Positions 56,060 through 64,000 of a stretch of DNA of 64,000 bases are shown in pieces. Below the pieces are notes generated by a model. It had not been told where the DNA came from, searched no databases, and saw only the letters and a list, made by a program, of their open reading frames with translations. Position 1 is the stretch's first letter; every line of letters starts with the position of its first letter. The position numbers were made by a program, and so were the translations under genes. Where the stretch lies: assembly GCA_002707495.1 (NCBI GenBank), contig PAMZ01000022.1:186001-250000 (forward strand), given 5' to 3'. This DNA is from Halobacteriovoraceae bacterium (GTDB lineage: Bacteria; Bdellovibrionota; Bacteriovoracia; Bacteriovoracales; Bacteriovoracaceae).

Positions 56060-57811
56060 TTAACCTATCATTATCCTTCCCTCTGGATAATCAACATTCC
56101 CTTTATCTTGATTTTTCTGTCCTAATGCGAGTGCCAGTGTCAAAGGTCCCACCCTTCCAATAAACATGACGAGAATCAGCGCTAACTTTCCTCCAGAGGA
56201 CAATAATGGTGTTATCCCTAAGGAAAGTCCAACCGTGGCAAAAGCACTAACAACTTCAAAAAAGACTTTTAAAAAGTCTTTATCTGGCTCTAGTCTCATC
56301 ATGAGAAGTATAAAAAAACTAACGATAATAAGTGATATGACAATAATAGCAACCGCTCGTACAACGACAATATTGGGTACCTTACGATCAAAGAACTCAA
56401 CCTTATCTCTTCCTTTTAGCGTCGCCTTTACCGATTGAAATAAAATAGCAAAGGTTGTGGTTTTGATTCCCCCACCAGTTGATCCTGGGCTGGCGCCAAT
56501 AAACATGATCAACGTAAAAAGATAAATTGTATGGGGATGCAAAGCCTCAAGTGAGATGGTATTGAACCCAGCCGTTCTAGTTGTGAGAGACTGAAACAAA
56601 GAGACTTGGAGTTTTTCCCAGACACTTAAATCGTTAAGACCGTGTAAAAATTCGCTAAAAAAGATATAGATTGCGACCATAAAAACTAGCGATAAACTTG
56701 TTGTTAATACTATTTTAGAGTGCACACTTAAGTTAATAAGTTTTCCACCTTTAAGCAGGACATACTCGAGCTCTTTTATAACTATAAATCCAAGTCCTCC
56801 AAGAAAGATTAAAAGTGAGATCGTAAAATGTATGGCAGGATTTAATTGAAAATTTTCGAGTGAATTATTAAACAGAGCAAATCCTGCGTTACAAAAAGCA
56901 GAGACGCTGTGAAAGATTCCATAATAAAGTGCCTCACCAAATTCATAGCCTTGAGAATTAAAGGCAAAGGTTAAAATCGCGGCACCTATAAGCTCTATCA
57001 CAAGGGTATATTTGATAATATTAATGATCATCTGAAGTAAGTCTTCTAAGGAGGAAATATCAAGTAAGTCTTGCATAAGAACTTGATCTCTCACCGCCAA
57101 TGACTTTCCTAGAAGGATTGTCATGGAAGAATAGAGAGTCATATATCCAAGTCCTCCAATTTGAATCAAAATGAGAATAAAAACCTGCCCTATAAAACTG
57201 AAATTATCAGCGATAGATAGCGTGGTAAGCCCTGTCACGCAGGTCGCACTTGTTGCCGTAAAAAATGCATCCACTAAAGTTATATTTTTTCCGCTTGCTG
57301 CCGAAATCGGAAGGAGAAGAAATAATGTTCCGACCCCAATAATCGCGGAAAAAGAGAGAATGACAATCTGTGCTGGCGCTAATTTAATTTTTTCCAACAC
57401 CCCCAAATTAAGAGTTTGTTCATTGGATTCTTCACGCTCCTCTTTTTCAGTGTAGACCGTCGGTGCTTCATAAACCGAAAGAACGGAAGAAAATAAGTGA
57501 ACGGCCGCTAACCAAAAAGTGAATTGAATGTCTCCCCAAGTAAAAAACATAGGGACAATACAAATAAGCGAGAAAATATATTTCCGAATAAACTCTTCAA
57601 CCGTATGTGATTTAATAAAAAAAGAAATGACGGAAACCAAGACAACAAATGGTGCCATCCCCGCGAAAACCTCAAGCACAGTTTCAACTACCACAGCGCT
57701 TATCCAAGAAGTCTCGATTGTTGTGGTGCTATAAAACGAGTAGACCATAATAAAGAGCCCATTAAGAAATAGCTCCAATAAAAGAGGAATATTTTGATAC
57801 AATCTCGTCAT
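56060..57811 (-). CDS. trkH: Potassium uptake channel TrkH/KtrB
   Basis: 583 residues with the four pore repeats of TrkH: SATCVTGLTTL, SAFCNAGFALF, TTRTAGFNTISL and SAFATVGLSLG, each holding a selectivity-filter glycine. It has ~10-12 TMs and an N-terminal hydrophobic extension of ~150 residues. Works with the TrkA-type subunit to import K+. The ATG lies in an alternating TA tract with no Shine-Dalgarno; a later Met (residue 22) is a possible alternative start. First gene of a three-gene operon. Confidence 0.92.
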   Translation of the reverse strand: MTRLYQNIPLLLELFLNGLFIMVYSFYSTTTIETSWISAVVVETVLEVFAGMAPFVVLVSVISFFIKSHTVEEFIRKYIFSLICIVPMFFTWGDIQFTFWLAAVHLFSSVLSVYEAPTVYTEKEEREESNEQTLNLGVLEKIKLAPAQIVILSFSAIIGVGTLFLLLPISAASGKNITLVDAFFTATSATCVTGLTTLSIADNFSFIGQVFILILIQIGGLGYMTLYSSMTILLGKSLAVRDQVLMQDLLDISSLEDLLQMIINIIKYTLVIELIGAAILTFAFNSQGYEFGEALYYGIFHSVSAFCNAGFALFNNSLENFQLNPAIHFTISLLIFLGGLGFIVIKELEYVLLKGGKLINLSVHSKIVLTTSLSLVFMVAIYIFFSEFLHGLNDLSVWEKLQVSLFQSLTTRTAGFNTISLEALHPHTIYLFTLIMFIGASPGSTGGGIKTTTFAILFQSVKATLKGRDKVEFFDRKVPNIVVVRAVAIIVISLIIVSFFILLMMRLEPDKDFLKVFFEVVSAFATVGLSLGITPLLSSGGKLALILVMFIGRVGPLTLALALGQKNQDKGNVDYPEGRIMIG

Positions 57812-57868
57812 ATATATATAATTTTACGTGATTATAAGTATTTTTCTAACCGAGCAAAATTGGCACTT

Positions 57869-58936
57869 ATGGATAGATTTTTAATTGATCATATTGATCC
57901 ACTAGGACAAGGCGTCTTCAAAAAAGATGGTGAGGTCTTCTTTATTCCCAAAACTCTTCCAGATGAAGAAGGCATATTCAAAATACTCAAGCAAAAAAAA
58001 GGTGTCTGTTTTGGTCAATTAGAAAAGCTCACAAAGAAATCGCCTGATAGAATTACACCTGAGTGTAGACATTTTAACACTTGCTCAGGTTGCCATTTTT
58101 TGCATACTGATTATTCAAATGAACTCAAAATAAAGACTCAGACATTCGCTCGCATGCTAAGAGATATACCTCACTTAGACATCAAAGTTCTGGCTAGCGA
58201 TCAAAGATTACATTATAGAAATCGAATTCAACTGCATTATGATAAAAATTTGATCGGCTTTAAACAAAGTAAAACCAATCACATCATTGCAGTCCCTGAT
58301 TGTCTTATTATGCAACCTCAGCTTAAACAAGTTTTTGATGATTTTCTCAGTCAATGGCAACAGCAGAGACGCCGTCTGAAAGAGCCTACAAGAGGACATG
58401 TGGAGCTTTATTTCAAGAATAATGAAATCAAGATCAATTGGAATAAGCCCTATGCATCGGGAGGATTTACTCAAGTCAATGAACCTTTGAACAAAAAGGT
58501 TCAAGATTTAATTCTCGCGCAATATGGGGAAATTGAAGGAGGCCTTCTTGAGCTCTTTGGCGGAGAAGGAAATCTCAGCCATAAACTAAATTTTGATCGC
58601 AGAGTTTGTGTGGACCTGTATACAGATCCAAATGATGATCAAGTAAACCTCGACCTTTTTAAGGAAGATGCCCTAAAAATATTTAAGAAGAAAGTGACCG
58701 ATGATTTTGGTTGCGTATTTATTGATCCACCAAGGAGCGGTTTTAAAGGACTTTCAAAGTGGATTGAGCACTATCGGCCCAAGAATTTACTCTATATGTC
58801 TTGCAATCCCATTACCCAAATCAATGATATTAAGCCTATTTTGGAGTCCTACGAGGTTAGCGATATTTGGTTAATTGACTTCTTTCCCAGTACCTTTCAT
58901 TTTGAAAGTATTATTGTGATGCAGCAAAAATCTTAG
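57869..58936 (+). CDS. TrmA/RlmD-family SAM-dependent RNA uracil-C5 methyltransferase
   Basis: About 355 residues from the ATG at 57869. The iron-sulfur motif CRHFNTCSGC has Cys66, Cys72 and Cys75, with a fourth cysteine in VPDC. The C-terminal Rossmann domain has LLELFGGEGNLSH (motif I), FIDPPRSGFKGL and the catalytic Cys in LLYMSCNPIT. Family members put the 5-methyl group on rRNA uridines or tRNA U54. The longer reading frame from 57794 overlaps the divergent trkH start by 18 bases and is judged a poorer start. Target RNA unknown. Confidence 0.87.
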   Translation: MDRFLIDHIDPLGQGVFKKDGEVFFIPKTLPDEEGIFKILKQKKGVCFGQLEKLTKKSPDRITPECRHFNTCSGCHFLHTDYSNELKIKTQTFARMLRDIPHLDIKVLASDQRLHYRNRIQLHYDKNLIGFKQSKTNHIIAVPDCLIMQPQLKQVFDDFLSQWQQQRRRLKEPTRGHVELYFKNNEIKINWNKPYASGGFTQVNEPLNKKVQDLILAQYGEIEGGLLELFGGEGNLSHKLNFDRRVCVDLYTDPNDDQVNLDLFKEDALKIFKKKVTDDFGCVFIDPPRSGFKGLSKWIEHYRPKNLLYMSCNPITQINDIKPILESYEVSDIWLIDFFPSTFHFESIIVMQQKS

Positions 58937-58998
58937 TGGGTTCAAAAATCCTGATAAATTATGTAGTATAACTTAGAATCGCATGCAAGGAGGACGGA

Positions 58999-59820
58999 TT
59001 GCGCTATCTTATCATTTTAATTTTATTAGCAGCTTGTGCGTCATCAGAGAAAAATACTCTTTCAAAGACTGAGAAAAAAGCCGAAGTCTATTATAATCAA
59101 GGTACCAGAGGCTTAGTAGAGAAGAATTACTCTGCCGCAATCCGGAATTTAGTTGAAGCTTATAAATTGAAACCAGAAGATTCTCGTATTCGAAATAATC
59201 TTGGCATGGCCTTCTTTTTTAAGAAGAAACCAAAACTTGCTCTTGGTCATCTGAAAAAAGCAGTAGAGCTCGACCCAAAAAATACTCAGGCTATTTTGAA
59301 TCTCGCTACAGTATATATGGAAGTAGGACAGTATGATCTTGCAGAGAAAAATTTTAAAGTCGTGTTAGATGATCTCACTTTCGAGCAACAGTTTAGAACT
59401 TATTACAACCTAGGTGTTTTAAGTTTAAAGAAAAATGATAATCGCCAGGCCCAAAACTTCTTTCGCCAAGCTGTGTCTGAAAACGAAGCCTATTGCCCAG
59501 CACATTTTCAGCTAGGACAGATTTATTACAGAGGAGCTCGCTACGAAGACGCACTAAGTAGTTTTAAAAATGCAAGTAAGGGAGTCTGCTATGAAAACCC
59601 AGAGCCAATCTATTATAGCGCCCTAACCCATATCAAACTAGACCAAGTTGCTTCAGCAAAAGAGAAATTAGAAGATATTATCGGAAGGTTCCAAGGCTCA
59701 CCAATTGCTAAGTCTGCTCAAAAGCAATTAAGAACTCTCAATAGAAAATTGCGCCAATATGAGGCAAGAGTTATGCAAGGGGAAGATCCTTATGGGCAGA
59801 TTTTGACTCCTGACTTTTAA
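58999..59820 (+). CDS. TPR lipoprotein (PilW/PilF-like)
   Basis: 273 residues with a lipoprotein signal (LLAAC, Cys at 13) and five or more TPR repeats, e.g. RNNLGMAFFFKKKPKLALGHLKKAVELDPKN and NLATVYMEVGQYDLAEKNF. TTG start; GGAGG lies 5-9 bases upstream. It precedes a RodZ-like gene, the same pairing as pilW (pilF)-rodZ in many bacteria, where the lipoprotein helps type IV pilus secretin assembly. No other pilus gene is in the window. Confidence 0.82.
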   Translation: MRYLIILILLAACASSEKNTLSKTEKKAEVYYNQGTRGLVEKNYSAAIRNLVEAYKLKPEDSRIRNNLGMAFFFKKKPKLALGHLKKAVELDPKNTQAILNLATVYMEVGQYDLAEKNFKVVLDDLTFEQQFRTYYNLGVLSLKKNDNRQAQNFFRQAVSENEAYCPAHFQLGQIYYRGARYEDALSSFKNASKGVCYENPEPIYYSALTHIKLDQVASAKEKLEDIIGRFQGSPIAKSAQKQLRTLNRKLRQYEARVMQGEDPYGQILTPDF

Positions 59821-59850
59821 AATCCAGAAAAGTTCATAAAATACTAGAAT

Positions 59851-61119
59851 ATGGAAAGTTTTGAATCTATTGGAAAAATTCTGCAAAAGAAGCGAGAAGC
59901 AAAAAATATTTCTCTCGATCTCGTTGCACAAAAAACCAAAATAAATATTAATATTTTAAGACATCTAGAAAATGACGAATTAGATAAATTACCTAATAAA
60001 ACCTATGTTAAAGGCTTTGTTTCCAACTACGCTAGAACAATTGGTTGGGATCAAAATGAGGCCAAAGACTCACTTATGCAAACTTATCAACATCAAGCTG
60101 GTGAGGCAGAGGAACCCGAATTAGAAAGAACAAATCTAGGATCACTTCAAGGTGAAAACCAAGTTGCAGAAGAAAACGATGAATTAAAAGAAACCTTTAT
60201 TTCTATCATTCAGTCTTTTTTCAATAAAAAGATATTCATCTCAATGGGAGTCATTCTAGTGGTGATACTTATTGGAAAAGGCATAGCCAGTTTTTTCTCT
60301 CAACTAAATTATGAGCACAAGCAAATATCTAGCGAGACTCCCTTAAAGTCTGAGGATGAAAATATCTTAGAAATGAAAGGAAACAAAGACTTTGCTGAGC
60401 AAAACCTCACTAGCGAAACACAAGAAAATAATGAAGAAGAAAAACTGGTAGAGGAAGCTACTGAGAATGATGAAGTCAGCCTTGCGACCCAGGATAAAGC
60501 CAGTGAAGAAGAAACTAATGTGGTAGCAAAAGCTAATGTGGTAACAAAAGCTAAAGATGAGAACAAAGTACAAGTAAATAAAGAAGAAGAGAGTGAAGAA
60601 GAAGAAGAAGAAGAAGAAGAAGCTGAAAAGGAACCGGAGGCTCAGACCAAGACTGCAGATGGCAAATTTCCTTACAAAAACTTTTACCAAGCTCCGCTTA
60701 ACACTTTTGAAATAGTAAAAGACTCTCCCGAGGCATCTGATCCAAGTTTACTGCCTGAAAATATTCGATTAGCAATGGTCCAAGGAAAACAAAATGTCTA
60801 CCTAAGAGCGGTGGATGGTGATACCTGGATTGCTTATCAAGCAGATGATCAACCAATAAAAAAATATATTCTAAGGAAAGGGCGTAGTGTTTTGATTCGT
60901 GGAGATGTGGTTAAAATCTTTATGGGAAATTACAATGTCGCAAAAGTCTTTTATAATAATCAACTGATAAATGCCTACACGAGAACGGGAGTAAAAAGTC
61001 TGATCTTCCCTCAGGGCGCCGGAAAAGATTTAAAGCTTCCTCTCTTCCCAACCTTTCAAGGTAAATCTTATACTTCAGCTGAATATATTGAGAAGATGGC
61101 GGAGAAAAAAGAGATTTAA
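59851..61119 (+). CDS. rodZ: RodZ-like HTH membrane protein
   Basis: 422 residues. A cytoplasmic HTH of the Cro/C1-like type (FESIGKILQKKREAKNISLDLVAQKTKININILRHLENDELDKLPNKTYVKGFVSNYARTIG) is followed by a single TM (~128-147). A long acidic periplasmic linker carries a run of nine Glu at ~249-257 and ends in a DUF4115/RodZ C-terminal-like domain (VYLRAVDGDTWIAYQADD). RodZ links MreB to the cell envelope and shapes rods. The linker is unusually long, and the GAA repeat tract behind it may vary in length. Confidence 0.87.
   Translation: MESFESIGKILQKKREAKNISLDLVAQKTKININILRHLENDELDKLPNKTYVKGFVSNYARTIGWDQNEAKDSLMQTYQHQAGEAEEPELERTNLGSLQGENQVAEENDELKETFISIIQSFFNKKIFISMGVILVVILIGKGIASFFSQLNYEHKQISSETPLKSEDENILEMKGNKDFAEQNLTSETQENNEEEKLVEEATENDEVSLATQDKASEEETNVVAKANVVTKAKDENKVQVNKEEESEEEEEEEEEAEKEPEAQTKTADGKFPYKNFYQAPLNTFEIVKDSPEASDPSLLPENIRLAMVQGKQNVYLRAVDGDTWIAYQADDQPIKKYILRKGRSVLIRGDVVKIFMGNYNVAKVFYNNQLINAYTRTGVKSLIFPQGAGKDLKLPLFPTFQGKSYTSAEYIEKMAEKKEI
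60517..60552 (+). repeat. Two 18-base tandem repeats in the rodZ linker
   Basis: AATGTGGTAGCAAAAGCT (60517-60534) is repeated as AATGTGGTAACAAAAGCT (60535-60552), one mismatch, encoding NVVAKA and NVVTKA in the periplasmic linker of the RodZ-like protein. A recent duplication by replication slippage is likely. Confidence 0.8.
60595..60621 (+). repeat. (GAA)9 microsatellite in the rodZ linker
   Basis: Nine GAA codons in a row encode a Glu tract in the periplasmic linker of the RodZ-like protein. The tract is in frame with a multiple-of-three unit, so length variation changes linker length without a frameshift. Confidence 0.88.
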
Positions 61120-61124
61120 AGTTT

Positions 61125-62258
61125 TTAGCTTAGCCAATCTACTTTGCGATATAATCTAAATCCTACTAAAAATAATAAAAAATTAGGCACAATTGCACAG
61201 AGAATAACTGGAATTTTATCGTCTTTAGCCTGGCTCACAAACGCAAAGTAAATAATATAGTAGCCAATTAAAAGTAAAATTGCTTTTCCGCTGGAGTTTT
61301 TACCTTTTCCTCGGTTACCAGTAACTCCCAAACCAAAACCAAGAAAGGTTAGAATCAGACACAGAATTGGTGTGTTGATTCGATTCCAATATTCATAACG
61401 AGCGTTAAAAAAATCTTTCTCTTTGAATCCCATCTCAACTGCTTTCTCAACTCCGCCTGCAATGAAACTAGCAAGTTCCGCTTGATTCATCATAATCTCT
61501 TTCGTGACAGTTCTATAATTAAAGCGCTGCTCCGATATGGGAAGTTCGTACTCTTTAAAAAGAATTTTCTCAATATCTTTATTATCACGATCTCTATTGA
61601 GAATACTTCCATCTTTTAGAAATAATTTAAAAGACTCTAAACCCGTTTTCTCATTTTTATCGTGAATAATTTTTCCGGACTTCGCTACGATAACTTTATT
61701 TAATGAGGTTTGAGGTTCGAAAATATGCAGAAAAATTTCTTCAATATCTTTTGTCTTTTCATCCACGTAGCTCGGGAAAATGGTGATATTTGAAAGGTTG
61801 GTAAAAAACTGTCCAGACTTTAGACCTTGAATCAAACTGGTTGAAGAGATAATTTTAATTTTTTTTCTTACGGCCCTATGAGAATCGGGAACGAGTTGTT
61901 GATTTAAAAAGTAAAGACAAACACCCGTCATAGCGGCCACTATCAGATAAGGTAGGAGAATATTCTTCTTATCCAAACCTCCTGCTCTCATGGCCACATA
62001 CTCTGAATCCCCTGACATGCGATTTAAACTAAAAATAGTCGAAAAATAGATTGAAATAGGGACCGCCATAGGAATAAGTGTCACAAGAACATTTCCCACC
62101 ATTCCTAAGATAAACAGAAGACTAATTTCATCAGAACTCACCAATGACATTATTCGAAATAATTCGAAGGTCATAAGAAAGGACACAAAAAAGATGGTGC
62201 TCACTAAAAAAGGCGTGATCAAATTTGATGCAATGTAGCTAAAGTAGAGTTTTATCAC
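61125..62258 (-). CDS. lptF: LptF/LptG-family LPS transport permease
   Basis: 377 residues with the YjgP/YjgQ pattern: N-terminal TMs with FEFELFR-like FELFRIMSLVSS and PMAVPISIYFSTIFSLNRMSGDSEYVAMRAGGLDKKNIL, a periplasmic beta-jellyroll domain, and C-terminal TMs (RINTPILCLILTFLGFGLGV). It belongs to the LptBFG exporter that sends LPS to the outer membrane. LptF and LptG are alike; F is a reasonable guess, partner genes are not in the window. Confidence 0.82.
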   Translation of the reverse strand: MIKLYFSYIASNLITPFLVSTIFFVSFLMTFELFRIMSLVSSDEISLLFILGMVGNVLVTLIPMAVPISIYFSTIFSLNRMSGDSEYVAMRAGGLDKKNILLPYLIVAAMTGVCLYFLNQQLVPDSHRAVRKKIKIISSTSLIQGLKSGQFFTNLSNITIFPSYVDEKTKDIEEIFLHIFEPQTSLNKVIVAKSGKIIHDKNEKTGLESFKLFLKDGSILNRDRDNKDIEKILFKEYELPISEQRFNYRTVTKEIMMNQAELASFIAGGVEKAVEMGFKEKDFFNARYEYWNRINTPILCLILTFLGFGLGVTGNRGKGKNSSGKAILLLIGYYIIYFAFVSQAKDDKIPVILCAIVPNFLLFLVGFRLYRKVDWLS

Positions 62259-62311
62259 AAATCTAAGAGTACTTTATGGCCTCGATTTAGACAATAAATT
62301 CTGAATTTGCT

Positions 62312-62323
62312 AGGCTTAAGCCT
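62312..62323. promoter_or_regulatory. 12-bp perfect palindrome in the pepA promoter region
   Basis: AGGCTTAAGCCT lies between the divergent lptF and pepA genes, 20 bases before the pepA ATG. A candidate -35/-10 pair TAGACA (62288-62293) and TAGGCT (62311-62316) is 17 bases apart and overlaps it. A binding site for a dimeric regulator would fit; unconfirmed. Confidence 0.35.
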
Positions 62324-62343
62324 TATTTCTATAAGGAGAATCC

Positions 62344-63843
62344 ATGAAAATACATTTTGACTTTGATACGAAGCATTTTGAAAGCTCAGAAGCTGTGGTG
62401 GTAGCTGCCTATGCTAAAAAAGACGGAGGAGTTCAACTCTCTTGGTCTGACGCTCAACTAAAAAAAGAATTTGCCATGGCGAAGTCCAGTAAAAACTTTA
62501 AAGCCGCCGCTGGGACCACCTATGGTTTTACCTGTAGCCGAATGAGTGACGTCATTGTCATTGGGATGGGTGAAAAAACGAAAGCGAAAGCAGAAGGAAT
62601 CAGAAGAGCAACTGCCGCTGCCCTACAAGCTGTTAGTGGTAATAAGTATAATAGCGTGGCGATTGACGCTGCCTCTTTTAATGCCATTAATAAACTTGCT
62701 GAAACGGCCAGCTTGATAAATGAAGCGTTGATCATGACAGGTTATAAATTTGATAAATATTTCAAAGAAGCTCAAAAAGAAAGTTTCAAAGATATTTGTA
62801 TTTATGTCTCCGATAAAAAAGTAAAAAAACAAATTGAGAAAGTAGAAGAGTCATCTAGAAACCTAGCTGACTCGGTAAATTTCTGTCGAGATCTTGTGAA
62901 TGAAGCTCCTAATGTCCTTCATTCTGAAGAGTATGCAAAAAGAGTTGAAAAAGATGTGAAAACAGCTCTTAAAGGTAAAGGCGTAAAAGTTAAAATCATG
63001 GGAAAAGCAGATCTTAAAAAAGAGAATATGAATCTCTTTCTTTCAGTAAATGCTGCTTCAGCTTATGAGCCAAGACTTGTTCACCTAACCTACACTCCAA
63101 AAAAAGTGACTAAAAATACTAAGCACTACGCTCTTGTTGGTAAAGGTCTAACTTTTGATACTGGTGGATACTCGCTTAAGCCAGGTGGTTCCATGATGGG
63201 TATGAAATTTGATATGGGTGGATCAGCAACTGTCTATGGAGCTTTTAGAGCAGCTGTATTAAACAATTCTCCCTATAAGATTACTTGTATCCTTGGAATG
63301 ACTGATAATGCCGTTTCTGCAACGGGGACAACTCCAGACTCTATAGTGAAAGGAAGAAATGGTCTTACCGTGGAGATCCTAAACACTGATGCTGAAGGAA
63401 GACTCGTTCTTGCAGATTGTTTGGATTATGCTTGCGATCAAAAGCCAGATTATATAATTGATGCGGCGACGTTAACGGGAGCTTGTCTCGTAGCTCTTGG
63501 CTCACAAGTTTGTGCCGTACTTGGTAATGATGATAAATTTGTTAAACAAGTTCAAGACTCGGCTAAGGCGCAAGATGAGTATATGTGGCAACTTCCTATC
63601 ATCCCAGAGTGGAGAGAAGATATGAAATCTAAAATTGCAGATCTTAAAAATATTGGGACTCCTGCCAGAGCTGGAACGGCAACAGCCGCAGCATTCTTAG
63701 AGAATTTCATTAAAGATGATATCAAATGGGCTCACTTAGATATTGCCGGAGTCTGTGATTCTCAATCTCACCTTCCTTATTGTCCGCCTAAAGGTGCGTC
63801 AGGATTGATGGTAAGATCTCTTCACAAATTGTTAAATGGCTAA
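62344..63843 (+). CDS. pepA: Leucyl aminopeptidase PepA (M17)
   Basis: 499 residues. The M17 signature [12 protein letters not shown], metal ligands in [28 protein letters not shown] and [13 protein letters not shown] are intact, and the N-terminal domain is of family length. A two-metal exopeptidase of the cytoplasm, some members also bind DNA. AAGGAG lies 6-8 bases upstream. Its stop overlaps trmL by 8 bases. Confidence 0.96.
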   Translation: MKIHFDFDTKHFESSEAVVVAAYAKKDGGVQLSWSDAQLKKEFAMAKSSKNFKAAAGTTYGFTCSRMSDVIVIGMGEKTKAKAEGIRRATAAALQAVSGNKYNSVAIDAASFNAINKLAETASLINEALIMTGYKFDKYFKEAQKESFKDICIYVSDKKVKKQIEKVEESSRNLADSVNFCRDLVNEAPNVLHSEEYAKRVEKDVKTALKGKGVKVKIMGKADLKKENMNLFLSVNAASAYEPRLVHLTYTPKKVTKNTKHYALVGKGLTFDTGGYSLKPGGSMMGMKFDMGGSATVYGAFRAAVLNNSPYKITCILGMTDNAVSATGTTPDSIVKGRNGLTVEILNTDAEGRLVLADCLDYACDQKPDYIIDAATLTGACLVALGSQVCAVLGNDDKFVKQVQDSAKAQDEYMWQLPIIPEWREDMKSKIADLKNIGTPARAGTATAAAFLENFIKDDIKWAHLDIAGVCDSQSHLPYCPPKGASGLMVRSLHKLLNG

Positions 63844-64000
63844 AAAAAAATTTAATATTGTTTTGATAACGCCCGAGATTCCTGGAAATACTGGGAGTAT
63901 CGGGCGTACTTGTGTGGCGCTTGGATTAAGACTCATTTTAATTAAGCCCTATGGCTTTGATCTTTCCGAAAAAGCCGTGCGAAGAGCAGGACTGGATTAC
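63836..64000 (+). CDS. trmL: tRNA (cytidine(34)-2'-O)-methyltransferase TrmL, 5' part (cut by window end)
   Basis: The reading frame from the ATG at 63836 to the window end gives 55 residues with no stop, starting [21 protein letters not shown] after MAKKK, a typical TrmL (SPOUT class) N-terminus with the (P-E-I-x-x-N-x-G-x-x-x-R) motif, then [26 protein letters not shown]. The enzyme 2'-O-methylates the wobble base of tRNA-Leu. The start overlaps the pepA stop by 8 bases (ATGGCTAA). Nine A residues (63842-63850) follow the start. Confidence 0.85.
   Translation, partial: MAKKKFNIVLITPEIPGNTGSIGRTCVALGLRLILIKPYGFDLSEKAVRRAGLDY

Noticed and set aside
58937..58998. T-loop-like GGTTCAAAAATCC suggesting a tRNA
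   Set aside because: The gap is only 62 bases and has no matching acceptor or anticodon arms.
60309..60690. Long minus-strand open frames of Phe/Ser-rich sequence opposite rodZ
   Set aside because: They are reverse readings of the GAA-rich linker and have no ribosome site or domain.

Overview
The window is a compact, AT-rich stretch of bacterial chromosome with 59 protein genes, the last one cut by the window edge. Intergenic gaps are short (none exceeds about 300 bases), convergent genes often overlap or nearly touch, and there are no rRNA, tRNA, CRISPR or transposase genes. A didermic, flagellated, chemotactic bacterium is certain: it has a flagellar basal-body and hook operon, MsbA, a heptose phosphatase, LptF and many lipoproteins. 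The gene mix and low GC resemble the Bdellovibrionota, especially the Bacteriovoracales (Halobacteriovorax-like). It includes dimeric-type glycyl-tRNA synthetase, PpdK, large secreted coiled-coil and TPR proteins, and NtrC-type regulators. This assignment is inference from gene content, not from a marker gene.

Layout. 1-3 kb: a ParB-like protein overlapping a dCMP-deaminase-type gene, then two tandem paralogous membrane proteins that look like CPBP-family proteases with lost catalytic residues. 3-10.9 kb (minus strand): a hydroxamate/citrate-type (aerobactin-like) siderophore operon. In order of transcription it holds a small secreted protein, a PepSY membrane protein, an NIS synthetase fused to an AlcB/IucB-type acetyltransferase, a second NIS synthetase, an IucD-type amino-acid N-hydroxylase and a putative beta-barrel protein. 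10.9-26.2 kb (minus strand): one large flagellar operon, transcribed TPR protein - degenerate sigma-54-activator-like protein - flgB flgC fliE fliF fliG fliH fliI fliJ motE fliK flgD - flg operon protein - flgE, closed by a clear intrinsic terminator.

26.4-47 kb: regulatory, metabolic and envelope genes in small operons. These are an NtrC-type response regulator with a methyltransferase; a TonB-like protein with a GNAT enzyme; metK with a small membrane protein; mpl with a secreted protein carrying a possible SleB-like domain; ppdK with a beta-lactamase-fold protein and an App1-like protein; a PilZ protein; msbA with a LamG-like lipoprotein and glyS; gmhB; a His-rich exported protein; and a very small SF2 helicase overlapping recO.

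47.5-64 kb: an NFU-type Fe-S protein, a nitrilase-family amidase, a flippase-like membrane protein, a soluble triple-PAS chemoreceptor, lepA with an unknown gene, a tight trkH-trkA-HAMP/PAS operon, a TrmA/RlmD-family rRNA/tRNA methyltransferase, a PilW-like TPR lipoprotein with a RodZ-like protein, lptF, pepA and the start of trmL.

The observations that most deserve a second look are: the NIS synthetase-acetyltransferase fusion and its operon without a receptor; the catalytically degraded AAA+ regulator near the head of the flagellar operon; the paired CPBP pseudoproteases; the HAMP-PAS sensor with no output domain coupled to K+ uptake; and several perfect inverted repeats at operon control points.
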